From positions 1-32,910 of the forward strand of contig CAZUMJ010000033.1 in NCBI GenBank assembly GCA_964621605.1: a stretch of 32,910 bases of DNA, written 5' to 3'. Under the pieces are notes generated by a model. The model was given only the letters and a program-made list of their open reading frames with translations, was not told the DNA's origin and searched no databases. Origin of the DNA: CAZUMJ01 sp964621605. GTDB taxonomy: Bacteria; Actinomycetota; Acidimicrobiia; Acidimicrobiales; Iamiaceae. Positions 16,564 through 23,707 of the stretch are shown here, piece after piece. Numbering within the stretch: the stretch's first letter is position 1; each line of letters starts with the position of its first letter. The position numbers and the translations under genes are program-made.

Positions 16564-17019
16564 ATGACCGAGCCGACAGCAGCTCCTCGCACGGCACCCG
16601 CCCCCGACGCCATGGTGGCTCTCGCTGTCTTGCTCGGCGGAGCGCTCGGCACGCTCACCCGCGCCGCGCTCGACATGAGGTTCACCACCCCGAGCGGCCA
16701 CTTCCCATGGACCACGCTGGCCGTGAACCTCATGGGGAGCCTGCTCCTCGGCATCCTCGTCGCCCTCACCGAGCGCACGCGGTCGGCGGCACGCCCGCAC
16801 GCGCACCTCGTCCGTCCGTTCCTGACGACCGGCGTGCTCGGCGGCTTCACCACCTTCTCCACCTTCATGGTCGACTCCGCCCAACTCACCCGGGGCGGCC
16901 ACCTCGGCGCGGCCGCAGGAAACCTCGCGGTCGCCGCCATCGGCGGTGTGGCGTGTGCCCTCATCGGCCTGCGCATCGGTGACCGCATCACAGCGCTGCG
17001 GCGGGGCGACGACACGTGA
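16564..17019 (+). CDS. crcB: Fluoride channel subunit CrcB/Fluc (first copy)
   Basis: A small four-helix membrane protein (151 residues from this start) that forms dual-topology dimeric channels exporting fluoride. Conserved features: LLGGALGTLTR in helix 1, the pore Asn in VNLMGS, and GVLGGFTTFSTF, whose Phe and Ser/Thr residues line the ion path. The start is uncertain. The ATG at 16489 would add 25 residues but lies in the conserved 3' motif of the riboswitch, so I reject it. The ATG at 16564 has GAGG three bases upstream. The ATG at 16612 gives a normal 135-residue length but no ribosome site. The stop overlaps the next gene by four bases (GTGA), so the subunits are probably made together, perhaps as a heterodimer. 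Confidence 0.9.
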   Translation: MTEPTAAPRTAPAPDAMVALAVLLGGALGTLTRAALDMRFTTPSGHFPWTTLAVNLMGSLLLGILVALTERTRSAARPHAHLVRPFLTTGVLGGFTTFSTFMVDSAQLTRGGHLGAAAGNLAVAAIGGVACALIGLRIGDRITALRRGDDT

Positions 17020-17399
17020 GCGCCGCGACCTGGGTTGCCCTCACCGTTGCCGGCGGGATCGGCGCCGTCGTCCGCTACCTCGTCGGTGGCATGGTCCAGG
17101 CGCGCACCCGCGACGACCTCCCGTGGGGAACCTTCACCGTGAACGGGATCGGAACGCTCGTGCTCGCCGGCATGACGGGCCTCGCCGTGCACGGCCACCT
17201 GGGTGCTGCAAGCCGCGCGGTCGTAGGAGCGGGCTTCTGCGGCGGCCTCACGACGTTCTCGACGTTCACCTACGAGATCGCGATGCTTCTCCGGCAGGAG
17301 CACCGACGAGCGGCGTTCGTGGTGGCTGGAGGTGGCCTCGGCGTGGGGCTCGTCGCAGCGGCGACCGGCCTCGCGCTCGCCGCACTGCTTGCTGGTTGA
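17016..17399 (+). CDS. crcB: Fluoride channel subunit CrcB/Fluc (second copy)
   Basis: A 127-residue homologue of the gene before it, with GGIGAVVRYLVG in helix 1, the pore Asn in VNGIGT, and GFCGGLTTFSTF. Four hydrophobic helices fill most of its length, as in single-domain Fluc proteins. The GTG start overlaps the previous stop (GTGA), giving translational coupling. In bacteria with two crcB genes side by side the products often work as a heterodimer of opposite topologies, so that is the likely arrangement here. Control is expected through the upstream fluoride riboswitch. Confidence 0.93.
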   Translation: MSAATWVALTVAGGIGAVVRYLVGGMVQARTRDDLPWGTFTVNGIGTLVLAGMTGLAVHGHLGAASRAVVGAGFCGGLTTFSTFTYEIAMLLRQEHRRAAFVVAGGGLGVGLVAAATGLALAALLAG

Positions 17400-17433
17400 C
17401 CCCCGCCCGGGATCACCACCGCTGGCGACAACG

Positions 17434-17451
17434 CCCCATCCGAAGATGGGG
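17434..17451. terminator. Hairpin with CGAA loop after the crcB pair
   Basis: CCCCATC (17434-17440) and GATGGGG (17445-17451) pair perfectly around a CGAA tetraloop, 35 bases after the second crcB stop and between convergent genes. It has no U-tract. Confidence 0.6.
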
Positions 17452-17457
17452 TACGTC

Positions 17458-17474
17458 GGAGGCAGTGCGCCTCC
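17458..17474. terminator. Second hairpin between crcB and the reductase gene
   Basis: GGAGGC and GCCTCC form a 6-bp stem with a 5-base loop, 17 bases before the reductase stop. With the hairpin at 17434 it could form a double terminator for the convergent pair. Confidence 0.45.
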
Positions 17475-17491
17475 CCGTACGGCGCTGCCCG

Positions 17492-19297
17492 TCAGGTGGC
17501 GCACTCCGACTCGCCGGTCTCCGCGACGTACGGCCCGGTCTCGCCGTAGTCGACGTAGAAGTCAGGTGCCTCTTCGTAGGTCGGGAAGGAATCGAGCTCC
17601 TTCAGCTCCTTCACGAGGGCCTCGGTGCCCCCGGACCGCTCCAGCCACCCGCGGAAGGCCTCACCTACCTCGCGCTCTTCTGCGAAGCGGCGCACCACCC
17701 GCACCGCGGCCTCGGGCGCGTTCTTCGCGGGGAGCCGCAACGCACGCTGCCCGAAGTGGATCTGCTCCTGCCCGACGTAGCCGCCGAGCAGCATCGTGTA
17801 GCCCGGCGCGGAGCGGCCGTTGACTCGACGCTCGGCACCCGAGAAGCCGATGTCCGCGATGTGATGCTGCCCGCACGAGTTGGTGCAGCCCGAGATGTTG
17901 AACCGCACTCCCCCGACGTCAGCCAGACCCTCCTCGTCGAGACGAGCGCTGATGGCATCGGCCAAGCCACGCGACTGGGTCACGGCAAGGTTGCACGTGT
18001 CGGCGCCGGGGCACGAAACGACATCGCGGGCGAGCTCCGCCCCAGGTTCTGCCATCCCGAGCGTCGCCAGACGAGCATGGAGCTCGGGAAGCTGCTCCTC
18101 GGTCAGGTCCCGGAACGCCAGGTTCTGGCGGTTCGTGACTCGCACCGTCGCGTCGAGGTCGCGCTGCAGCGTGGCCAATGCGCGGAACGTGTCGGCGGTG
18201 ATGTCGCCAAGCTTCACGTAAGCGATAGCCGAGACGGTGCCCTTGGCACGGCCACGCACGACGTTCGCCTCCTCCCAACGGTCATAAGGCGTCGAGGAGC
18301 GGATGGTCACCGGCGTGCCCTGCCCGATCGGCGTCACCTCGATCTGGTCGTCGGCGCCTGCCGGGGCGTCGCCGGCCTCACGCACCTCGGCCGGAATCCC
18401 GCCAGGCCACGCGGACGAGGCGAGCAGGAAGCGCCGTTCCTTGAGGATGCGACGCTGGGTCTCTTCCCAACCGAGGGTCTTCACGACCCACTTCATGCGC
18501 GCGCGCAGCTTGTTGTCGCGCTCACCTGTCGCGTTGAAGACCCGCACGACGGCCTCGATCGTGGCGAGGAGGTCCTCACGCGAGGTGAACGGCTCGAGCG
18601 CCTGAGCCGGGTGCGGGTTGGCACCCAGCCCACCCGCGACGAACACACGGAAGCCGGCTTCGGTGCTGCCGTCTTCAAGCGTGCGCGTCACCGCGATCAC
18701 GCCGACGTCGTTGAACATCGCTTGGCCGCAGTCGACCTCGCAGCCCGAGAAGTTGATCTTGAACTTGCGCGGAAGCCGCTGGTTCAGCGGGTTGCGCAGG
18801 AAGTGCCGGTACGCCGCTTGCGCCCACGGCGCGATGTCGAGGTTCTCCTTGGGGCACGCACCCGCGAGGTGACAGCCCATGACGTTGCGGACCGCGTCTC
18901 CGCACGCCTCACGAGTCGTCAGTCCGACGGCCGCGAGCTCTCGCATGACCGCTGGAACCGACTCGAGGTCGACGAAGTGGAACTGCACGTTCTGGCGAGT
19001 CGTGAGGTGTCCCCAACCACGGGAGTAGGTCTCAGCGATGTGGGCCATCGTGTCGAGTTGGTCGGGGGTGATCCCGCCGTAGGGGAGCTTGACCCGCACC
19101 ATCTGGTGGTGGCCGCCCTGCCGTTGCCCGTAGATGCCGTTGTGGAGGCGGAACACCCGGAACACGTCGGGGTCGAGGTCACCCGCGAGGTACTGCGCGA
19201 GCGCCCACTCGAACTTCTCGATGTCTCGCTCTTGGCCTTGCTTCGCCTCGGCAGCGGCGTCGATGGGCTCGACGAACGGAGTGGCGGGATAGCGCAT
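17492..19297 (-). CDS. Ferredoxin-type sulfite/nitrite reductase (siroheme, 4Fe-4S)
   Basis: A 601-residue assimilatory reductase carrying out a six-electron reduction of sulfite or nitrite. It is built from two pseudo-symmetric halves. The first half shows the siroheme-contacting LTTRQNVQFHF and GDAVRNVMGC motifs. The second half has the cluster ligands CPGADTC (Cys-x5-Cys) and SGCTNSC (Cys-x3-Cys). The first half also carries a SGCEVDC pair. Sulfite and nitrite reductases of this family (SirA, NirA) cannot be separated by eye, and no cys or nir partner genes are adjacent. The ATG at 19297 begins a normal N-terminus. The heme A synthase gene lies 86 bases upstream on the same strand, and the intergenic dyad before it has no clear regulator site. 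Confidence 0.92.
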   Translation of the reverse strand: MRYPATPFVEPIDAAAEAKQGQERDIEKFEWALAQYLAGDLDPDVFRVFRLHNGIYGQRQGGHHQMVRVKLPYGGITPDQLDTMAHIAETYSRGWGHLTTRQNVQFHFVDLESVPAVMRELAAVGLTTREACGDAVRNVMGCHLAGACPKENLDIAPWAQAAYRHFLRNPLNQRLPRKFKINFSGCEVDCGQAMFNDVGVIAVTRTLEDGSTEAGFRVFVAGGLGANPHPAQALEPFTSREDLLATIEAVVRVFNATGERDNKLRARMKWVVKTLGWEETQRRILKERRFLLASSAWPGGIPAEVREAGDAPAGADDQIEVTPIGQGTPVTIRSSTPYDRWEEANVVRGRAKGTVSAIAYVKLGDITADTFRALATLQRDLDATVRVTNRQNLAFRDLTEEQLPELHARLATLGMAEPGAELARDVVSCPGADTCNLAVTQSRGLADAISARLDEEGLADVGGVRFNISGCTNSCGQHHIADIGFSGAERRVNGRSAPGYTMLLGGYVGQEQIHFGQRALRLPAKNAPEAAVRVVRRFAEEREVGEAFRGWLERSGGTEALVKELKELDSFPTYEEAPDFYVDYGETGPYVAETGESECAT

Positions 19298-19383
19298 GGT
19301 GGCCCTCGAAGGTCGGGTGGCGAAGAAAGGTGACCGGATCAGTCATCTTTCGTGCTCTAGCGTCCCAACCCTGACCATCTAAG

Positions 19384-20478
19384 TCAAGATTCCGCCGAGG
19401 GGGCTCCGGTCACGTCGCCGCGTGCTCCCCCACATGCCCAATGCGCCGCCACCACCGTCACGATCAGCACGAGCGTCGCCACGGCCTGGTGCAGCACACC
19501 GAGCGCGACGGGCACGGCGTGGAGGAGCGTCACGACGCCCAGCACGAACTGCACGAGCACCACGCCTTCCAACGCGACCGCCAGCCGACGCGCGCCCGCA
19601 CGGAACAGCATCCACGCCACAGCAAGGGCCGACACCGCCACCACGACCGCCGTCCACCGGTGCAGGAACTGCACCGTCAGGGGATTGTCGACCGCGTTCG
19701 ACCACACCGGATGGAGCCTCGCCGCGCCAGCAGGCACCCACCGCCCGAGCATGCGCGGCCACGTGGTCGCCATGCGCCCGGCGTCGAGGCCGGCGGTGAA
19801 CGCACCCAACACGATCTGCACACCGAGCACGACGAAGAACGGGATCACCCATCGCGTCGGCCGCCCGGCCACCCGCGCGCGGCCCGCCGCGAGTGCCCGA
19901 AGGTCGAGCGCAGTCCAGATCAATGCAGCCAACAGCACCAACGCCGTGACCAGGTGCAGCGCCAGGCGCTCGTGGGCGACGTCCGGCCTGTCGACGAGTC
20001 CGCTCGCCACCATCCACCAGCCGATGGCGCCCTGCACCCCCACAAGTGCGGCGAGGAGCACCACGCGCCAGCCATATCCCGGGGGAATCGCCCGCCGCCA
20101 CAGGAACCACAGGAACGGCACCACCAGGGCCAACCCGACGACTCTGCCGAGCAGTCGGTGGGCGTACTCCCACCAGAAGATGCTCTTGAACCGGGCGAGA
20201 TCCATGTCGGTGTTGATGAGCCGGAACTCGGGCGTGGCCTTGTATGCGTCGAACTCGCGCTGCCAGGCATCGGCGCTGATCGGTGGAACCGCGCCACTCA
20301 CCGGCTCCCAATGCACCATCGAGAGCCCGGACTGGGTGAGGCGCGTCGCTCCCCCGATGACGACCATGGCGAACACGAGGCCGGCGACGAGGAACAACCA
20401 AGCGCTCAGGAGCGTCGGGTTGGACCGCGAGGCCGTGTCGGCCTCGGCCAGGTCACCACTCGACGCGTCGGTCAGCAC
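19384..20478 (-). CDS. ctaA: Heme A synthase (CtaA/COX15)
   Basis: A 364-residue integral membrane enzyme that oxidises the C8 methyl of heme O to a formyl group, giving heme A for cytochrome c oxidase. About eight transmembrane helices are visible, with the four conserved histidines His107 (EYAHR), His175, His273 (FLHRW) and His330 (LHQ). IGGATRLTQSGLSMVHWEPVSG at helix 1 and the long extracellular loop after it match the COX15 type (type 2). The ORF extends to 20640, but the upstream part is basic and non-homologous. I use the GTG at 20478, where GAGG is close by and the sequence settles into LTDASSGDLAEAD before the first helix. Start is moderately certain. Confidence 0.92.
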   Translation of the reverse strand: MLTDASSGDLAEADTASRSNPTLLSAWLFLVAGLVFAMVVIGGATRLTQSGLSMVHWEPVSGAVPPISADAWQREFDAYKATPEFRLINTDMDLARFKSIFWWEYAHRLLGRVVGLALVVPFLWFLWRRAIPPGYGWRVVLLAALVGVQGAIGWWMVASGLVDRPDVAHERLALHLVTALVLLAALIWTALDLRALAAGRARVAGRPTRWVIPFFVVLGVQIVLGAFTAGLDAGRMATTWPRMLGRWVPAGAARLHPVWSNAVDNPLTVQFLHRWTAVVVAVSALAVAWMLFRAGARRLAVALEGVVLVQFVLGVVTLLHAVPVALGVLHQAVATLVLIVTVVAAHWACGGARGDVTGAPSAES

Positions 20479-20555
20479 CTCGCCGAGGGTACGGCGCTCA
20501 ACGCGCGCCGCTAGGGGCGAAAGGCCGTGCCTCCTGCACCCGATGTCCAACCGGG

Positions 20556-21710
20556 TCAGCAGGAGTCGACCGCGAGTCCCGCTGCCGGCTCGAGCCGAAG
20601 GATCGACCACCCCGGACCGCACGCAGCGAGCCGCGCGCACAACTCGTCAGCCGGCACACTCGACGAGCCGGAGCCCTCGCCGGCGAGGATCGTGAGCGAG
20701 CCGCCCGCTCCCCCTGCGCCGTTGACCTTCCATCCCGCCGCGCCGGCCTCCGCCGCGATGTCGATCGCCGCGCGGTGGGCGTCACCCACCAAGCCCGGGT
20801 GCAGCGCCGCCTGGATGTCGACTGACTGCACCAGCACGGCGGCCCACTCGTCGAGATCGCCGCGTTGCAGGGCGGCGGACGCAGCCGCCGCGGCCGCGGC
20901 GAGTCGCTGAAGTGCCCCGCGCACGTGCGTCCGTTCCTGCACCCCGGCAGACGCGAGCCCCTCGATCACCGATCGGTGCAGCGCGGACGAGTCGTGGGCG
21001 CCGAACGCGACGGTGACGAGCCGATCCCGCAGCACGGCGCGCACCGTCGAGGAGAGTGCGACGACGCCGGAGCGGACCGTCGGATACGGATCGACGACGA
21101 GGTCTTGGACGCCACCGAGCGCGGCAGCCCAGTAGTCCTGCACCCCAGCTTCACGTCCCGCTCGTTCGGTCTCCACCCGATGCGCGCGTTGCGCGAGGCC
21201 ATGCAACCAGGCACGAGACGGCCGCGCACCCTGCGTTGTCGGCGCCGCTGACACCTCGAGGAGCACGTCGAGCGCGCCGAGCACCGCAACCACGACCGCG
21301 GCCGACGTGCCGAGCGATGCCCCGACCGGCACAGCCGACGAGATTCGTATGACCAACGGCGGCCGGACCGGGTGCATCTCGACGCCGACTGGCGACTGCG
21401 CGCGTTCGAGCACTTCGCACACCGCGTGTTCCAGAAGCGGCTGGCGACCCGGAAGGGGGTGTGCAGGGTTGAACACGAAGTCCTCACCGACGTCAGGTGC
21501 CACAAGTCGGACCGACCCGGCGGGCACAGCACGGTCGCCCGAACCGCCCTCCACGGCCGCGCTCACCTCGACACCGGGTCCGACGGCAAGCGAGCTCACC
21601 CTGCCGGGCGCGCCGAACCAGGTGTCGGTCCATCCCCCCACATCGCACACGCGCACCGGGACCGTGACGCGCACACGACGGCCCTCGGGCAGAGCCGTAC
21701 CGCCGCTCAC
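20556..21710 (-). CDS. GHMP-family sugar kinase
   Basis: A 384-residue ATP-dependent kinase of the GHMP superfamily. Motif 1 is VCDVGGWTDT (21-30), motif 2 (ATP phosphate loop) PVGASLGTSAA (128-138), and motif 3 NGAGGAGG (330-337). The EAGVQDYWAAALGG stretch (187-200) is typical of the D-glycero-D-manno-heptose 7-phosphate kinase/fucokinase-like branch, so a sugar phosphate is the probable substrate, but no other sugar nucleotide gene is near. The GTG start overlaps the stop of the upstream DUF4126 gene by four bases (GTGA), which indicates translational coupling. The C-terminal Cys and the region after motif 3 look complete. Confidence 0.85.
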   Translation of the reverse strand: MSGGTALPEGRRVRVTVPVRVCDVGGWTDTWFGAPGRVSSLAVGPGVEVSAAVEGGSGDRAVPAGSVRLVAPDVGEDFVFNPAHPLPGRQPLLEHAVCEVLERAQSPVGVEMHPVRPPLVIRISSAVPVGASLGTSAAVVVAVLGALDVLLEVSAAPTTQGARPSRAWLHGLAQRAHRVETERAGREAGVQDYWAAALGGVQDLVVDPYPTVRSGVVALSSTVRAVLRDRLVTVAFGAHDSSALHRSVIEGLASAGVQERTHVRGALQRLAAAAAAASAALQRGDLDEWAAVLVQSVDIQAALHPGLVGDAHRAAIDIAAEAGAAGWKVNGAGGAGGSLTILAGEGSGSSSVPADELCARLAACGPGWSILRLEPAAGLAVDSC

Positions 21711-22312
21711 GATTCAGGTTCGCTGCGCAAGGCTTGCGCACCGCGTCTGGCCCGACGGGCCTTCCAACGCCGGCGAGCCACACGAGCCAGCAGGAGCAGC
21801 ACCACGGTCGCGATCACCGAGGCGATCGCGAGGAGAACCGCCAGCACACCGGCGACCGTGGGGTACGCGACGGCAAGCGCCACGACCGCCACGACGATGC
21901 CGTCCTCGCCGAGGGACAACACGATGTTGCTCACCGGCTCCGGCGAGGTGTTCGCAAGCGCGCGGGTTGACGACTTGGCACCGTGCGCGCTCAACGCGAA
22001 CCCCCCTCCGAGGGCGGCCATGAGGATCTCCGGCGAGCCGGACGACGACGCAAGGCCGCCGCTCAACAACGCCCCGCCGAGCGGCCTGACCACGAGGTGC
22101 ACGGCGTCCCAGGCACTGTCGAGCCACGGCACCTTGTCCACGACGAACTCGACCGTGAACAGGGCCCCGAGCGCGACCAGCACCCACGGCTCCTGAAGCC
22201 AGCGCGGCGTCACGACCCAACCGAGACGACCCGCCACGCCGAGCAGCAGCGCCGTCGCGTACAGGTTCAGGCCGCTCGTCCAGCCGCTCGCAAGGATCGC
22301 CCCGATCTCCAC
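21707..22312 (-). CDS. DUF4126-family membrane protein
   Basis: A 201-residue protein with four or five hydrophobic helices. The pattern GAILASGWTSGLNLYATALLLGVAGRLGW and EPWVLVALGALFTVEFVVDKVPWLDSAWDAVH matches, from memory, the DUF4126 family, whose function is unknown. The C-terminus is strongly basic (RRRWKARRARRG). The GTG at 22312 is preceded at once by GGAGG, rather close. It is first in a two-gene operon with the GHMP kinase, overlapping it by four bases, so a membrane partner for that kinase pathway is possible but unproven. It diverges from the small coiled-coil gene 91 bases away. Confidence 0.75.
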   Translation of the reverse strand: MEIGAILASGWTSGLNLYATALLLGVAGRLGWVVTPRWLQEPWVLVALGALFTVEFVVDKVPWLDSAWDAVHLVVRPLGGALLSGGLASSSGSPEILMAALGGGFALSAHGAKSSTRALANTSPEPVSNIVLSLGEDGIVVAVVALAVAYPTVAGVLAVLLAIASVIATVVLLLLARVARRRWKARRARRGAQALRSEPES

Positions 22313-22393
22313 GCCTCCAGCTTCGCGGAGATCTGGCCGATCATGTCCCGGTCGAGTGCGCCGTCTCGACCAGCATGGGTCGGCGACTGCAAC

Positions 22394-22399
22394 GGAGGT
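22394..22399 (+). promoter_or_regulatory. Ribosome binding site of the coiled-coil gene
   Basis: GGAGGT lies four bases before the GTG at 22404 and supports this start over the ATG at 22356. Confidence 0.8.
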
Positions 22400-22403
22400 A
22401 GGC

Positions 22404-22763
22404 GTGGCCAAGTTGATTCCGGGACTCCCGACGGACGTGTTTCGCAAGGTCGACGACTTGATCGCGGACGTTCGGCCGCTGCTCGGTCGAGTCGACGGAA
22501 CCCTCGCGGACGTCGCCTCCACCCTGAGCGAGGTGACCGACACGCTCGGAAGCGCCTCGACGACCCTTGCGGAGGCGACCACGACGCTCGCAAAAGCCAC
22601 GGACGTCCTCGCCGCAGTGAACGACACGCTCGCCGGGCTCGACGAGAAGCTCGCCGCCATCGACCAGCTTCCCGCGGTGCAGGCGCAGCTCGCCGACCTG
22701 CACGCGATGGTCGCGACGCTGACCGGAAGCCCCAAGCAGGCTTCACGTGCAAAGGGTCGCTGA
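22404..22763 (+). CDS. Small heptad-repeat coiled-coil protein
   Basis: A 119-residue soluble protein of no family I recognise. Leu sits at exact 7-residue steps from residue 34 (34, 41, 48, 55, 62, 69, 76, 83). Val, Ala, Leu or Ile occupy every L+3 position, giving eight clean heptads, mostly of the form TLxxAxx. Before it is a short helix-like N-terminus (LIPGLPTDVFRKVDDLIADVRPLLG), and after it a basic tail (ASRAKGR). It should form a long helical coiled coil or helical bundle, in the style of phasins or stress-linked bundle proteins. The repeat is present at codon level as near repeats of about 21 bases. The GTG is set by a GGAGGT. It diverges from the DUF4126 operon. Confidence 0.75.
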   Translation: MAKLIPGLPTDVFRKVDDLIADVRPLLGRVDGTLADVASTLSEVTDTLGSASTTLAEATTTLAKATDVLAAVNDTLAGLDEKLAAIDQLPAVQAQLADLHAMVATLTGSPKQASRAKGR

Positions 22764-22776
22764 ACGCGCCGCGCAG

Positions 22777-22782
22777 TAGCGT
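22777..22782 (+). promoter_or_regulatory. -10 element (TAGCGT) of the second SDR gene, leaderless
   Basis: TAGCGT matches TANNNT and ends six bases before the ATG at 22789, only 13 bases after the coiled-coil gene stop. No ribosome site separates them. Confidence 0.55.
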
Positions 22783-22788
22783 GCGCGC

Positions 22789-23604
22789 ATGAGCCTTCCG
22801 ACGCCGTCCGCTGACCGCACCGCGCTTGTGACCGGCGCCTCCTCCGGTATCGGCATCGAGATCGCCCGCGAGCTCACCCGGCGCGGCCACGGCGTCACCC
22901 TCGTCGCGCGCAGCGCGGACAAGCTGGGCGCCCTCGCCGAAGAGCTCAGCTCGAGCACGGTCCGCGTCGAGGTGCTGCCGACCGACCTCTCCGACGCGTC
23001 CGCGCGTGCCGCGCTTGCAGGGCGCGTCGACGAGCTCGGCCTGACCGTCGACATCCTCGTCAACAACGCCGGCCTCTCGACGTGGGGGCCGCTCGCAAAG
23101 GCCGATCCCGCGACCGAGGCGAACATGATCGAGGTGGACGTGGCCGCGGTGGCCGACCTGACGGTGCGCTTCCTGCCAGGCATGGTCGAACGCCGCGGCG
23201 GGGGCATCCTCAACGTGGCCTCCACCGCCTCGTTCCAGCCGCTCCCGGGCCAGGCCGGCTACGCGGCTTGCAAGGCGTTCGTCCTCTCGTACACCCGCGC
23301 CCTCGCGGCGGAGCTGCGCGGCACCGGCGTGACCGCGACAGCCCTGTGCCCCGGACCGGTCGAGACCGGGTTCGAAGCAACGGCCGGCATCGACCACGAC
23401 GCAGCGACGACCGTCATGCCCAGCTTCATGTGGGAGGACGCCGCAGACGTCGCCCGCGCCGGCGTCGACGGGCTTGCGAAGGGTCACGTGGTGGTCATCC
23501 CTGGGCGTGCCAACCAGGTCGCCGCCCTCTTCGCCCGGATGACCCCGAAGGGTCTGCTGGCCCCCCTGGTGGCGAGCCGCCACCCCGCACTCCGCCAGCG
23601 CTAG
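22789..23604 (+). CDS. Short-chain dehydrogenase/reductase (classical SDR)
   Basis: A 271-residue NAD(P)-dependent oxidoreductase. It has the cofactor motif TGASSGIG (15-22), NNAG (92-95), and the catalytic Ser145, Tyr158 and Lys162. The C-terminal third, from PGPVETGFEATAG to the end, looks like short-chain dehydrogenases of the DltE/YqjQ type with broad specificity. An Arg41 after the second strand (LVARS) suggests NADP preference. The substrate is unknown. It is not closely matched to the first SDR in this window; motif details differ (TGASGGLG versus TGASSGIG). It ends 103 bases before the large three-gene cluster, with no clear terminator. Confidence 0.92.
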   Translation: MSLPTPSADRTALVTGASSGIGIEIARELTRRGHGVTLVARSADKLGALAEELSSSTVRVEVLPTDLSDASARAALAGRVDELGLTVDILVNNAGLSTWGPLAKADPATEANMIEVDVAAVADLTVRFLPGMVERRGGGILNVASTASFQPLPGQAGYAACKAFVLSYTRALAAELRGTGVTATALCPGPVETGFEATAGIDHDAATTVMPSFMWEDAADVARAGVDGLAKGHVVVIPGRANQVAALFARMTPKGLLAPLVASRHPALRQR

Positions 23605-23618
23605 ACGAAACCACCCGC

Positions 23619-23657
23619 CAAGCAAAATCGCTTGCAACGCGCGATGATTGCGCTTGC
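23619..23657 (+). promoter_or_regulatory. AT-rich dyad and spaced direct repeat upstream of the three-gene cluster
   Basis: CAAGC (23619-23623) and GCTTG (23630-23634) form a small dyad around AAAATC. CGCTTGC occurs at 23629-23635 and again at 23651-23657, a step of 22 bases, two helical turns. This is one of the few AT-richer spots in the window. It could hold the promoter or an activator site, but no clean -10/-35 pair is visible. Confidence 0.3.
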
Positions 23658-23695
23658 GTGCGCGGAGGGGCGCCGCCTCAATCGGAAGACGATCC

Positions 23696-23700
23696 GGAGG
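23696..23700 (+). promoter_or_regulatory. Ribosome binding site of the large beta-rich protein gene
   Basis: GGAGG stands seven bases before the ATG at 23708 and supports that start over the in-frame ATG at 23648. Confidence 0.8.
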
Positions 23701-23707
23701 CTCCCCC

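Noticed and set aside
16946..19333. A 795-codon plus-strand open frame opposite the reductase
   Set aside because: Long antisense frames are common at this GC content. It overlaps the second crcB gene and the complete reductase, and has no motif.
22500..22700. Short tandem repeats that could suggest a CRISPR array
   Set aside because: The near-repeats step by about 21 bases, keep the reading frame, and encode a heptad coiled coil; there are no constant repeats with unique spacers.
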